A stretch of 64,000 nucleotides of DNA, taken from assembly GCF_036785885.1 (NCBI RefSeq), contig NC_092326.1, positions 7,068,001 to 7,132,000 of the forward strand, given 5' to 3'. The first letter of the stretch is position 1. The number at the start of each line of letters is the position of its first letter. Below are positions 55,301-64,000 of the stretch, in pieces. The translations under genes were made by a program, and so were the position numbers. Source of the stretch: Coffea arabica. Its lineage: Eukaryota > Streptophyta > Magnoliopsida > Gentianales > Rubiaceae. Below the pieces are notes generated by a model. It saw only the letters and a list, made by a program, of their open reading frames with translations. It did no database searches and was not told where the DNA came from.

Positions 55301-57067
55301 AAGCACTTTCATTCGTAGGGTCCATTCATGAACCGTGAACCATTTAAGATCAAATGGAGGCAAATGATGAACCAAATGGAAGACATGTGCAGTGATAGAA
55401 AAGTAAATCTAGCCTTGTGATTTCTTGAAATGAAATTTCATCACCCAACAAAGAGTCTCATATGAAAAAGCTCAAACAGATTCTACCATTATCTATTCCG
55501 GAAAATCCAATCAAAGCAACAGGACAAAATACAGCAAAGGAAACCGTAGAGCATAAGGACAAATGCAGCTTATCATCATGCAACCCAGAATTTCAGACAT
55601 CATCTTGACAGATTCCCAAGTTAAAACATTCCGTGGGGCCTTAGCAAAATTCTGAAACTTATTTGATTCTTGGATGTTTAGCAAACACACGTAACAGCCA
55701 CGAATCTTAACGGCAACAAGGAGGCAATCATTAAAAATCAAGTCTTTAAAGCATCAGGAATCATTAAAGGAGGAAAACACAAACTGATAGCCTTTTAGTT
55801 GACAGAATCCCAATCAAACATGTTCAACAAACAATGCATTCTGCAGACAAATCATGTATTCTAATGGCCTAGATACTAGTCACGCTAATCAAACAAGAAA
55901 ACCCACGTCTAGTTTTAGAAGAAACAAAACAAAGCAGAGTTTAAGACTACCTCTTTTCTGTCTTTTGGAATCAAAAGACCGTGGATATGCTAGGATGAGC
56001 AGAACTTCACCGAAATCAACTCGCAAACTCTGATGGAGGGCTGTGCGTCTCCAGTCTTCAGGTCTTCAACCTCCTCCTTTTCTCCCGTAGCCTTCCTCTT
56101 GTATCCTTTCTCTGCAGTTTCCCTTCGCAAGCTCTCCCCGCAACCCTCTGTTCTTTGTTCTCTTTTCGTAGCTAGTGTCTCGCCCTAGCTGCCCAAACGA
56201 AGCTCTCTCCTTTCTTAGTTTCTTCTGTTGCTATCCTCTAAAACCTCAGCCCTTTTGCCGTGCGTTTCTTTTTTTCCTTTCCCCCAAATTCCAGATTTCC
56301 TTTGTCTCTTCCGTTGCTCTGTTTCTTTCTTTTCGCCGACCGTCTCTCTTGTAACCTCTCTCTCTCTCTCTGATTTCAAACGCCAGTTCCCTTTCCTCCG
56401 CTCACTTTCCCAAAACCCTCACCAAAATCTCAGACCCCAGCCAATGCCCTAAAACCTCTCAGCCGGCACTTAGTTTTCTTTTTGTCTCTTTCCTCCCCCC
56501 GCTGTTTGTTTTCTTTTTTCTTCTGCTCATCCCCATCCCCCTTGCGGCTGCCCACTCTCTTGGCTATTTATATGGAACTTCAATCCTAAAACTCAGCAAT
56601 CCTCTACATTTGCAACTAAGGGCTGCCCGAGCCCCTTTCTTGCAAGCTGCAACAACACGCAGCTCTTGCATGCTGCGTTTTTTTTTATTTTTTTATTTTT
56701 TTATTATTATTTTTTTAACTAATAATTTTACAAAATTGATAATAAAACTAAGTAATAAAAAACAACAATTTAAGTAATATCGCATCGAAATAAACAAATT
56801 AAAAACAAAGTTGCCATTTTTCAAATTTTCCTTCATTTCTATTTTCATTTTTTCATTTTTTTCTTTTCTTTTCTTTTTTTCCTTTTCATTTTTTTTAAGA
56901 AAACATTGAATTAAATCAAAACAATTAAACATATTTTTTTGAATGCTTTTCCTTTTCTTTTCCGAGAAATTCTATGCTAAAACTTAAAAATAAAAACTAA
57001 AAACTAAAAGGTGAATAAAACAGTCATGACAAGTAAATGAAAACATACTAAAATTTTGGTGTCTACA
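52359..57067 (-). repeat. Giant 5' LTR (4.7 kb) of the Ogre-like element
   Basis: On the minus strand it runs from tgtagacacc at 57067 to gggcgcgaca at 52359. The TATA box at about 56564-56572 makes U3 roughly 500 bp and the rest of the LTR transcribed R-U5. It contains pyrimidine-rich stretches (56060-56530), three copies of ctagcgttggactag (about 53516, 53552 and 53596), and a purine-rich low-complexity part around 52920-53060. No credible gene. Only the first ~505 bp can be compared with the other LTR. Confidence 0.8.
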
Positions 57068-58140
57068 GAAGTTTTATTTAAAATTGATCTTAAGAGAAAT
57101 CTGTTCATGGTATAACATGCTGTGTTTATGGTTTCAGCTCAAAAATACTTTGGTAAATTGCATTCACTAAGCATGGTTCTAGCAGTCTTTTGGAAAGTTC
57201 TATTTTTTCTTACCACAACTCCATTTTGTTGGGGGACTCTAGCAATAGAGAATTCATGTGTAATGCTATTGTTATCACAAAAGTCTGGAAATCCACAAAA
57301 ACGAAATTCAGTGCCATTATCACTTCTAATTTTGATAATTTTCAATCCAATCAAATTCTGAACTTTAGCAAACAGTGATACGAAGTTCTTGAAAGTATCA
57401 TCTTTATGTGCAAGAAACATCACCCATGTATATCTGGAATAATTATCAACAATAACAAAACAAAATCTCTTACCACCAAGGCTTGTAGTTTGTGTAGAAC
57501 CAAACAGATCAAGGTGTAAAAGTTCTAGTGACTTTGAAGTAGAAACACATTTCTTAGGTTTAAAAGATATCTTGACTTGTTTTCCAAATTGGCAAGCATC
57601 ACATATCCGGTCCTTTTTAAATCTGATTTTTGGAGACCTCTAACAAGATCCTTTTTAGAAATTTCTTTTAGCAAATTCATATTGAAGTGACAAAACCTTC
57701 TATGCCATAACCATGGGCCCTCATTTGCTACTTTGAGACATTTGAGATAGGAGGAATTAATTTTTTCAAGAACAACTACATAGATATCATTAACTCTTTT
57801 TTCTTTAAAAATAATGTTGAATTTTGAGTCAAATATGAGACATTCAAGCTTCTTGAACAATACAAACAGATTCCTATCACATAATTGGCTAACACTTAAT
57901 AAATTGTAGCTCAGATTGTCAACAAGAAGAACATTGTGAATAAAGGTTTGACCATTCTTACCAACATCACCAATACCAACAGTTTTGGCTTTGTTATCAT
58001 CTCCAAACGTTACCTTTCCACTTGTTTTTGGCTTGAGTTTAATGAATTGTGATGTATCACCAGTCATATGTCTTGAACATCCACTATCAATGAATTATTT
58101 TGATTCTTTAGCAATGTTATCCAAGTTCACCTACACACAA
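57068..58140 (-). pseudogene. Protease-integrase fragment of the Sirevirus-like host element
   Basis: Minus strand. The protease signature IDSGCSRHMTGD lies near 58080-58088, with a stop just upstream. Then comes an integrase with a zinc-binding segment (WLWHRRFCHFNMNLLKEI) and a core piece SDNGTEFRFCGFPDF ... VPQQNGVVVRKNRT. The reading frame shifts between 57525 and 57423, and a TGA stop lies at 57136-57138 after LPKYF. Homology continues to the Ogre-like LTR at 57067, where the gene is cut. Integrase cannot be functional. Confidence 0.85.
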
Positions 58141-59305
58141 ACCCACAAAATAATACTTGGTATCCTTTACATGTTGGGTCCTTGAGAGTTAGCATTATGT
58201 CTAACCATCCACATGCATCTCATGCCATTTTTCATGTTTTTCTTAACATAACAGTTGCTATTCATGTGACCAAATTGACAGCAGAAGTTGCATACTGACA
58301 TTGGATCAATCAAATGAACAGGTTTAATGAATCTGACTTACCTTATCCTATGGATAGCAAACTCATTTGCATTTTGATTCAGTCTTATTTGATGAGCGTT
58401 AAGATGAGGTTTAGTGTCATTCTTTTGAAGACGGTTCTGTTTCATATGATGTAACAATTGACATAAATCATCCATCCTTTTTCTTAGACTACATTGTTCA
58501 TTTCTGAGTATGTCACAGAAATTTTTCTTTTTGTTAAGTTCAGCAAGCACATCAGTTTTAGTCCTTTTCAGGTTTTCATTTTCATGCTTAAGACACTTGT
58601 TTTGTCGAAAAAGATTTGCATTGTCTTGAATCAGAAAATTAATTTTCTGTTTTAGTTCTTTGTTTCTGATATAAGATTCTTTTAAATTGTTGTGCATCTT
58701 TTCCAAAAATGAATTGACATCATCATCAGATTCATTGTCACTATCAGTTTGGGAAGTACAAGCAGTTACCTCATCATCACCAATGGCCATGAAAGCCATT
58801 TGAACAGATTCTTCTTCTTCCTCAACTTCACCTTCTGAGTTACAATCATTCCAGGTGATCTGGAAATTGTTGAACTTTGATTTTCGTTCAACCTTGTTCT
58901 CCTTCTTTTTCTTCATTGGACACTCATTGCATAGTATCCTGATTGACCACATTCGAAACACTTATCAATCTGTTTCTTGTTGAACTCCAGTTTCCTTTTG
59001 TTTCTGAAGTCATTAGACTGATTTGGGAAGGAATTGCAGGATCCACCTTTCCTGAATCTTCTCTTGTTGAGTATACTTTTGAAACCTCGTGTGATGAGTG
59101 CAATATCACTGTCATCACCTTCTAAATCATTTCCATCCTGTGAGATTGTTTCATCTTCGTCTTGTGATACTTTCAGAGCAATACTCTTTCTTACCTTGGT
59201 GTCTTCTTCATCCCGCATCTTAGATTTAAGTTTCAGTTCGTAAGAAATTAGAGAGTTAATCAGAAATTCAATGGGTAAAGTATTCAGATCCTTGGCTTCT
59301 TCAAT
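58141..59305 (-). pseudogene. Gag C-terminal part of the Sirevirus-like host element
   Basis: Coiled-coil rich, Glu/Lys-rich Gag: 59218-58913 and 58961-58338 are two overlapping frames separated by a frameshift at the first zinc knuckle. There CFECGQSGYYA shows Tyr where the knuckle His is expected, and the second half of the knuckle is in another frame. A second knuckle-like segment, CNFCCQFGHMNSNC, lies near 58260-58300. Strongly acidic and coiled-coil regions are visible in between. Confidence 0.8.
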
Positions 59306-59310
59306 GGCAG

Positions 59311-60302
59311 TGTAAGGTCCCGGTGCAACCCAATGTGTACAAACAATTTCACAATGATGTACAAAAATATATCAAATTTAAGCACAATAAAGAAAACTTA
59401 ATTAAAGAGAAAAGATAAGAAATGCAAACCAAATATCAATCCAATAGCCTCTTCAATAGATGGCGATGCTAACCAAGATGTACAAGTGAAGGCTCACTCC
59501 TTCCTCACCCCAAACACTCTTTGGTTGAGCCAAGGAGTTTTACAACTATTCAATTTAACCCTCAACAACCTACACTTGAAAGATCACTCACCCAATTAAG
59601 AACTATTTTATACAAATGAGGCAACCTTCACCAAGGTTTTACCACTTCAAGTGATAGGTTCACCTTCACCAAGGTTTTACTCCTCCTAGAGAGTAACCTT
59701 CACTTGAGCAACCTCACAACCCAACTTCCCCAACCCCTTATACAACCAACAAAGAATCTTTCTACTCAAAAATCTCACTTGTAAGCTTGTATTTTGTGTT
59801 GGCAAAAGTCTTGTGTCTTCTTGTGCTTTGGGGTGTTTATAGAAGGTGAGAAATGGCTCCAAAAGACTCTCAAACGGTCAAACATTAAATGATGTCAAAA
59901 CTAGCCGTTGGCCTGTCGGACGTCCGAACCACCTGTCGGACGTCCGAACCCTGCGTCCAAACCACCTGTCGGGCGTCCGAACGTCGTCAGAGAGTCATCA
60001 AATATTTACGAAATTTCTCGGACGTCCGATGCGATCGATGTGCGTCCGAAGCGTGCGTCCGATCCTTCCGGACGTCCGATGCTCCTCACGAGCATCTGAC
60101 AGAGTTTCCTTCTTGATGTTCTTCATCCTTTCGGACGTCCGATCCTGACTTCTTGAACGTCCGACAGCTTCAGCAAACTTTGCCTTTCAATTGTACTTGT
60201 TCATGGAATCAAACAACTTCAAAACTGAAAGTATATCTTGAAGAAATATTAGTATCATCCATTTATTTTGTAAATATCAAAAGATAGGGATCAAGATCAA
60301 CA
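59311..60302 (-). repeat. 3' LTR of the gag-only Sirevirus-like element
   Basis: 992 bp. Carries five perfect copies of cggacgtccga between about 59920 and 60145, plus variants. It is longer than its partner because of an extra ~20-bp repeat unit (aaccacctgtcgggcgtccg). Confidence 0.9.
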
Positions 60303-60475
60303 TTCTCCCCCTTTTTGATGATGACAAAACAATGGATGGAAGGAAGGAAAAAAAATTAAGCATATGAGCATAGACTCCCCCTCACTCATTGCAACCAAAC
60401 TTATAATTTCAGAATAACTCCCCCTAACACATAACATCTATTTCTCCCCCTTTTTGTCATCATACAAATTCAGTA
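60303..60475 (-). other. Duplicated polypurine tracts of the gag-only Sirevirus-like element
   Basis: On the minus strand caaaaagggggaga occurs next to the LTR (plus-strand 60304-60317) and again about 140 bp inside (near 60442-60456), with a further purine-rich motif (ctccccctaacac) near 60419. Both copies are next to a 'tgtcatcat'-like phrase. Multiple polypurine tracts are a recognised Sirevirus feature. Confidence 0.75.
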
Positions 60476-60571
60476 GTATTCAAAAATATCAGCGAAAACT
60501 CAGATCAAAGTATCAGAAATATCAAAAAAAAAATTGTGAACAAGAATCACTGCAATGATTAACAAAATCTC

Positions 60572-62053
60572 CTATTTGTTAAAGTTAGCATCATGTTTAA
60601 CTAGCCACATGCATTTCATGCCTCTTCTCATATTCTTTCTCACATAACAATCACTTTTCATGTGATCTTTTTGACAACAAAAATTACACATAACCAAAGA
60701 GTTATCTACATGAAAAGGTTTAATAAATCTTACTTGTCTTCTCCTATGGATGGCAAATTCGTTGGAATTAGAATTCAACCTATTCTTTTGAAAACAGACT
60801 TGTTTCTTGTGTTTAACCAATTCATTTAGACCATCCATTCTTCTTTTCAAATCACCTTGTTCCTTTTTGAACAAATCACAAAGTTTTGTTTTTCTATCAA
60901 GTTCAAAATGTAAAGCAGTCTCACTCTTCTTGAAATAATCATTTTCAGCTTTCAACGTTTTATTTTGTTGAAAAAGATTTGCATTATCTCGAAGCAAAAA
61001 ACTAATTTTCTGTTTTAACTCCTTATTTCTAGCATAAGATCCTTTCAAACTTTTATGCATTTTAATCATAAAAATTTGCACATCATCATCTTCATTATCT
61101 TCATCACTAGAAGAGTGATAAGAACTTACCTCACCTTCTCCAACGGCCATTAGTACCATTTGGGCCAACTCTTCTTTTTCTCTTTTTGAATTGCATTCAT
61201 CCCATGTAATTTTGCAATCTCCTCTTGAACATCTCTTGTTGAAGATCTTCTCGAAACTTTTGATGTGAGGAGTTATATCATTGTCCACTTCCATGATTTC
61301 ATTACCCATGAAGAATGGGTTATCCCCCACTTGAGATGCTTTAAAAGCTATGCCTCTCTTATACATTCTTGCATTTTCTTCCTCTTGCACTTTGAATTTC
61401 AGCTTTAATTCATAAGAAGTTAGGGAATTCACAAGAGATTCAATGGATATAGAATTTAAATCCTTTGCCTCTTCTATAGCATTTATTTTGTTTTCCCATT
61501 CTTTTGGCAAGGCATTCAAAATCTTTCTATTTTTCTCACCCAAAGAATATTCTTTTCCAAACAATTTAAGATCTTGAATAATGTCACAAAATCTACTACA
61601 CATCTTATCAATATTTTCAAGAGGATGCATTTTAAAAAATTCATATTGAGAAACAAGCAAAGATTTCTTTTGTTCTTTAATATCTTGGTTACCTTCATGA
61701 AATACACACAATTTATCCCAAATATCTTTAGCTGATTTACAACCTTTAATCCTACTAGATTCATTTACATCTAATACATTGTACAATATATACATGGCCT
61801 TGACATTCAAAGAAAGGTATCTCTTGTCATTTTCATTCATTTCTTGTCTAGTCTTTAATCTACTCAAATTAGTGGTAGAGTCAACTATTCTAGCTTCATA
61901 AGGACCATCTTCTACCACATACCATAATTCAATATAAACGGATTGTAAGAAAATCATCATTCTTTATTTTCACATGCTAAAATGAGAACCATTAAATATA
62001 AGTGGTTTATCAATAGATTGCTCTTCTAAAATAGAAACTTTTATGGTTGTCAT
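60572..62053 (-). pseudogene. Gag of the gag-only Sirevirus-like element, two early stops
   Basis: Starts MTTIKVSILEEQSIDKPLIF at 62053. TGA at codon 28 and TAA at codon 30 break it just where the first is usually Trp. From codon 32 (61960) the frame is open for 462 codons to a stop at 60572. Features: UBN2-type Gag core around KDIWDKLCVFHEGNQDIKE; a long acidic and coiled-coil region (SSSDEDNEDDDVQIF, then KNKELKQKIS-like heptads); and a C-terminal zinc knuckle CNFCCQKDHMKSDC. No protease or pol follows. Translation from an internal Met could still give a nearly full Gag. Confidence 0.85.
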
Positions 62054-62092
62054 GATCTTTATTCTAAGCGGTTAAGCTTGATCAAAAGAGAC

Positions 62093-62108
62093 CAAACTCT
62101 GATACCAA
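62093..62108 (-). other. Primer-binding site of the gag-only Sirevirus-like element
   Basis: Minus strand tggtatcagagtttgg: the first eleven bases match the plant initiator-Met site. It lies one base from the LTR. Confidence 0.85.
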
Positions 62109-62109
62109 T

Positions 62110-63082
62110 TGTAAGGTCCCGGTGCAACCCAATGAGTACAAACAATTTCACAATGATGCACAAAGATATATCAAATTTAAGCACAATAAAGAAAACTTAA
62201 TTAAAGAGAAAAGATAAGAAATGCAAACCAAATATCAATCCAATAGCCTCTTCAATAGATGGCGATGCTAACCAAGATGTACAAGTGAAGGCTCACTCCT
62301 TCCTCACCCCAAACACTCTTTAGTTGAGCCAAGGAGTTTTACAACTATTCAATTTAACCCTCAACAACCTACACTTGAAAGATCACTCACCAAATTAAGA
62401 ACTATTTTATACAAATGAGGCAACTTTCACCAAGGTTTTACCACTTCAAGTGATAGGTTCACCTTCACCAAGGTTTTACTCCTCTTAGAGAGTAACCTTC
62501 ACTTGAGCAACCTCACAACCCAACTTCCCCAACCCCTTATACAACCAACAAAAAATCTTTCTACTCAAAAATCTCACTTGTAAGCTTGTATTTTGTGTTG
62601 GCAAAAGTCTTGTGTCTTCTTGTGCTTTGGGGTGTTTATAGAAGGTGAGAAATGGCTCCAAAAGACTCTCCAACGGTCAAATATTAAATGCTGTCAAAAC
62701 TAGCCGTTGGCCTGTCGGACGTCCGAACCACCTGTCGGACGTCCGAACCCTGCGTCCGAATGTCGTCAGAGAGTCATCAAATCTTTGTGAAATTTCTCGG
62801 ACGTCCGATGCGATCGATGTGTGTCCGAAGCGTGTGTCGGATGCTTTCGGACGTCCGATGCTCCTCACGAGCATCCGACAGAGTTTCCTTCTTGATGTTC
62901 TTCATCCTTTCGGACGTCCGATCCTGACTTCTTGAACGTCCGACAGCTTCAGCAAACTTTGCCTTTTAATTGCACTTGTTCATGGAATCAAACAACTTCA
63001 AAACTGAAAGTATATCTTGAAGAAATATTAGTATCATCCATTTGTTTTGTAAAACATCAAAAGATAGGGATCAAGATCAACA
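62110..63082 (-). repeat. 5' LTR of the gag-only Sirevirus-like element
   Basis: 973 bp, with five perfect cggacgtccga palindromes between about 62710 and 62930. A TATA-like tataaaca on the minus strand lies near 62633-62642. Confidence 0.9.
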
Positions 63083-63087
63083 GGCAG

Positions 63088-63656
63088 TCACTTTGCTTTT
63101 CCAGTCCTTTGATAGAGCATTCAGAATTTTTCTGTTCTTTTCACCTAGAGAGTACTCCTTCTCAAGCACCTCTAAATCCTTGATCAGATCATTAAATCTG
63201 CAATACATTTTATCAATATTTTCATGAGACTCCATCTTAAAAGATTCATACTTAGTGACCAGAATGGATTTCTTTTGCTCTCTTACATTCTCGCTTCCCT
63301 CATAGATCTCTCTAAATTTATCCCAAATTTCTTTTACAGATCTGCAGCCTTTGACTCTAATGGACTCATTTGAGTTTAATGCACTATAGAACATTCATAG
63401 CCTTGGCATTTAGAGTGAGATGAGTTCTATCTTCAGCAGTCAACTCACTTCTTATTTTTTGTCTCAGCCTATGAGTAGTTTCATCAACAATAGTCGCGTC
63501 ATATGGACCTTCACTAACAATAAATCACAACTCAATATCAATGGATTGTAAGAATATAATCATCCTTTCCTTCCAACTCACATAGTTTGATCCATTGAAC
63601 ATTGGAGGTCTAGTGACAGATTGTCCCTCAAAGAACATGGCATTGTTGGTTGTCAT
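63088..63656 (-). pseudogene. Gag N-terminal part of the Sirevirus-like host element
   Basis: Starts MTTNNAMFFEGQSVTRPPMF at 63656. A TGA at 63525-63527 falls where the related Gag has Trp (IELW). A further stop with a one-base shift occurs near 63395, after which 63394-63088 is open and includes VKGCRSVKEIWDKFREIYEG. The gene is then cut after SKDWKSKVTA by the nested element and continues at 59305. Confidence 0.85.
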
Positions 63657-63689
63657 ATTTACTCCCAAGACGATTGAACTTAATCTCTA

Positions 63690-63710
63690 GGAGACCAAGC
63701 TCTGATACCA
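63690..63710 (-). other. Primer-binding site of the Sirevirus-like host element
   Basis: Minus strand tggtatcagagcttggtctc: a twelve-base match to the plant initiator-Met site, two bases from the LTR. Confidence 0.85.
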
Positions 63711-63712
63711 AT

Positions 63713-64000
63713 TGTAAGGATCGAGGACAACCTAAGAGGGAGGCTGAATTAGGTTTTCTAAAACTAGCTAAGATATAGGTCACTCTTTTCAAGCCTACCT
63801 TTCTTTTCTCGAAAACCACTCAATAGATCAGATTACAAGAAAGTACAGGTGTTCGAGAGATGAAAAAATGAACAGTTTATATATTAAAGTTGTAAACGAA
63901 AGTAGAGAGACAAACTAGGTTTCAAACTCAACTTGAGTTTGAACAACACCTTATATAACAAGCTATTTCAAGTTGAACAATCTTGCAACCAATTTCTTGT
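63713..64000 (-). repeat. Partial 5' LTR of the Sirevirus-like host element
   Basis: Begins (plus strand) tgtaaggatcgaggacaacc, next to the primer-binding site, and runs off the window. Its inner end resembles that of the nested element (tgtaaggtcccgg), consistent with the same group. Confidence 0.75.

Larger units (their letters stand above)
44013..57067 (-). mobile_element. Ogre-like Ty3/gypsy element, gag only, truncated 3' LTR
   Basis: A 13-kb element on the minus strand. The 5' LTR (57067-52359) is 4.7 kb, starts tgtagacacc and ends gggcgcgaca. It is followed by a primer-binding site beginning tggcgactccactgggg, which I recall as the tRNA-Arg type of Ogre elements. Gag lies at 49747-47939. 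Pol is absent: 44533-47938 holds repeats and no RT, RNase H or integrase motif. A purine tract precedes the 3' LTR at 44517, of which only 505 bp remain. LTR overlap differs by about three substitutions and one 8-bp indel, so it is young. Giant LTRs and tandem repeats in the 3' region fit the Ogre/Tat group. It sits in the integrase region of an older Sirevirus-like element. Confidence 0.85.
59311..63082 (-). mobile_element. Non-autonomous (gag-only) Sirevirus-like element nested in its relative
   Basis: A 3,772-bp element with LTRs of 992 bp (59311-60302) and 973 bp (62110-63082). Target duplication ggcag at 59306-59310 and 63083-63087. On the minus strand a primer-binding site (tggtatcagagtttgg, 62093-62108) follows the 5' LTR, and purine tracts precede the 3' LTR. 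The 1.8-kb interior encodes only Gag. I count about 27 LTR substitutions plus a 20-bp indel, near 2.7%, much older than the copia and Tat insertions here. Gag is close enough to the host element's Gag to place both in the same group. Confidence 0.9.
57068..64000 (-). mobile_element. Decayed Sirevirus-like Ty1/copia element, twice interrupted
   Basis: On the minus strand. Begins at the right with part of an LTR (63713 to window end) and an initiator-Met primer-binding site at 63690-63710. Gag follows at 63656, is cut at 63088/59305 by a gag-only relative, resumes, and leads to protease and integrase before being cut off at 57068 by the Ogre-like element. Reverse transcriptase and the other LTR are not found in the window. 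The coiled-coil Gag with small zinc knuckles fits Sireviruses. Several stops and frameshifts show it is the oldest layer of the nest. Confidence 0.8.

Noticed and set aside
59846..60148. 100-codon plus-strand frame in the Sirevirus-like LTR
   Set aside because: Arises from the palindromic cggacgtccga array, on the strand opposite to the element.

Overview
This window is nuclear DNA from a flowering plant, most likely a eudicot. It contains a subfamily XII (Xa21/EFR-like) LRR receptor kinase with plant-type introns, the 3' half of an HMG-box gene, and layered plant transposable elements: Tat-type and Ogre-like Ty3/gypsy, Ty1/copia, Sirevirus-type copia, a Mutator-like element, fold-back MITEs and a LINE tail. 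The species cannot be named from sequence alone. Single-copy ground is AT-rich and poor in genes, and more than half of the window is recognisable transposon.

Layout. 1-2230 is AT-rich intergenic DNA with microsatellites. 2236-11863 is a complete, young Tat-lineage Ty3/gypsy element: 487-bp LTRs with two mismatches, a 5-bp target duplication, an intact gag-pol frame with two RNase H domains, and a three-exon gene in antisense between pol and the 3' LTR. 11869-14738 holds a broken tandem copy of the 5' end of the LRR kinase, split by a fold-back MITE. 14739-28276 is the LRR kinase locus. Its kinase is non-RD, but one LRR exon has lost its phase-compatible splice acceptor, and a 5.7-kb copia element (21071-26778) sits inside its main exon.

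28277-33144 is intergenic. 33416-34874 is an unusual element: two 0.63-kb LTRs in inverted orientation, flanked by a 5-bp target duplication. Its left LTR plus 271 bp of neighbouring flank recurs, with no difference seen, at 43024-43925. Between these copies lie a 5'-truncated LINE-like insertion (35541-35857), a 1.2-kb Mutator-like element with 235-bp terminal inverted repeats and a 9-bp target duplication (36245-37468), and four exons of an HMG-box gene on the minus strand (38527-42477). The N-terminal exons of that gene are not found.

44013-57067 is an Ogre-like Ty3/gypsy element on the minus strand with a 4.7-kb 5' LTR, a gag gene, no pol and several tandem-repeat fields; its 3' LTR keeps only the first ~505 bp. 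It interrupts the integrase region of a decayed Sirevirus-like copia (57068 to the window end, minus strand). That copia is also interrupted in gag by a gag-only, non-autonomous Sirevirus-like element (59311-63082) whose LTRs carry a palindromic motif array.

How it fits together. Element ages and nesting give an order: decayed Sirevirus host first, then the gag-only Sirevirus (about 2.7% LTR divergence), then the Ogre-like, Tat and copia elements (LTR differences well under 1%). The most unusual structures are the inverted-LTR element and its duplicated half, the spliced antisense gene inside the Tat element, and the long hairpins in and around the receptor-kinase locus.
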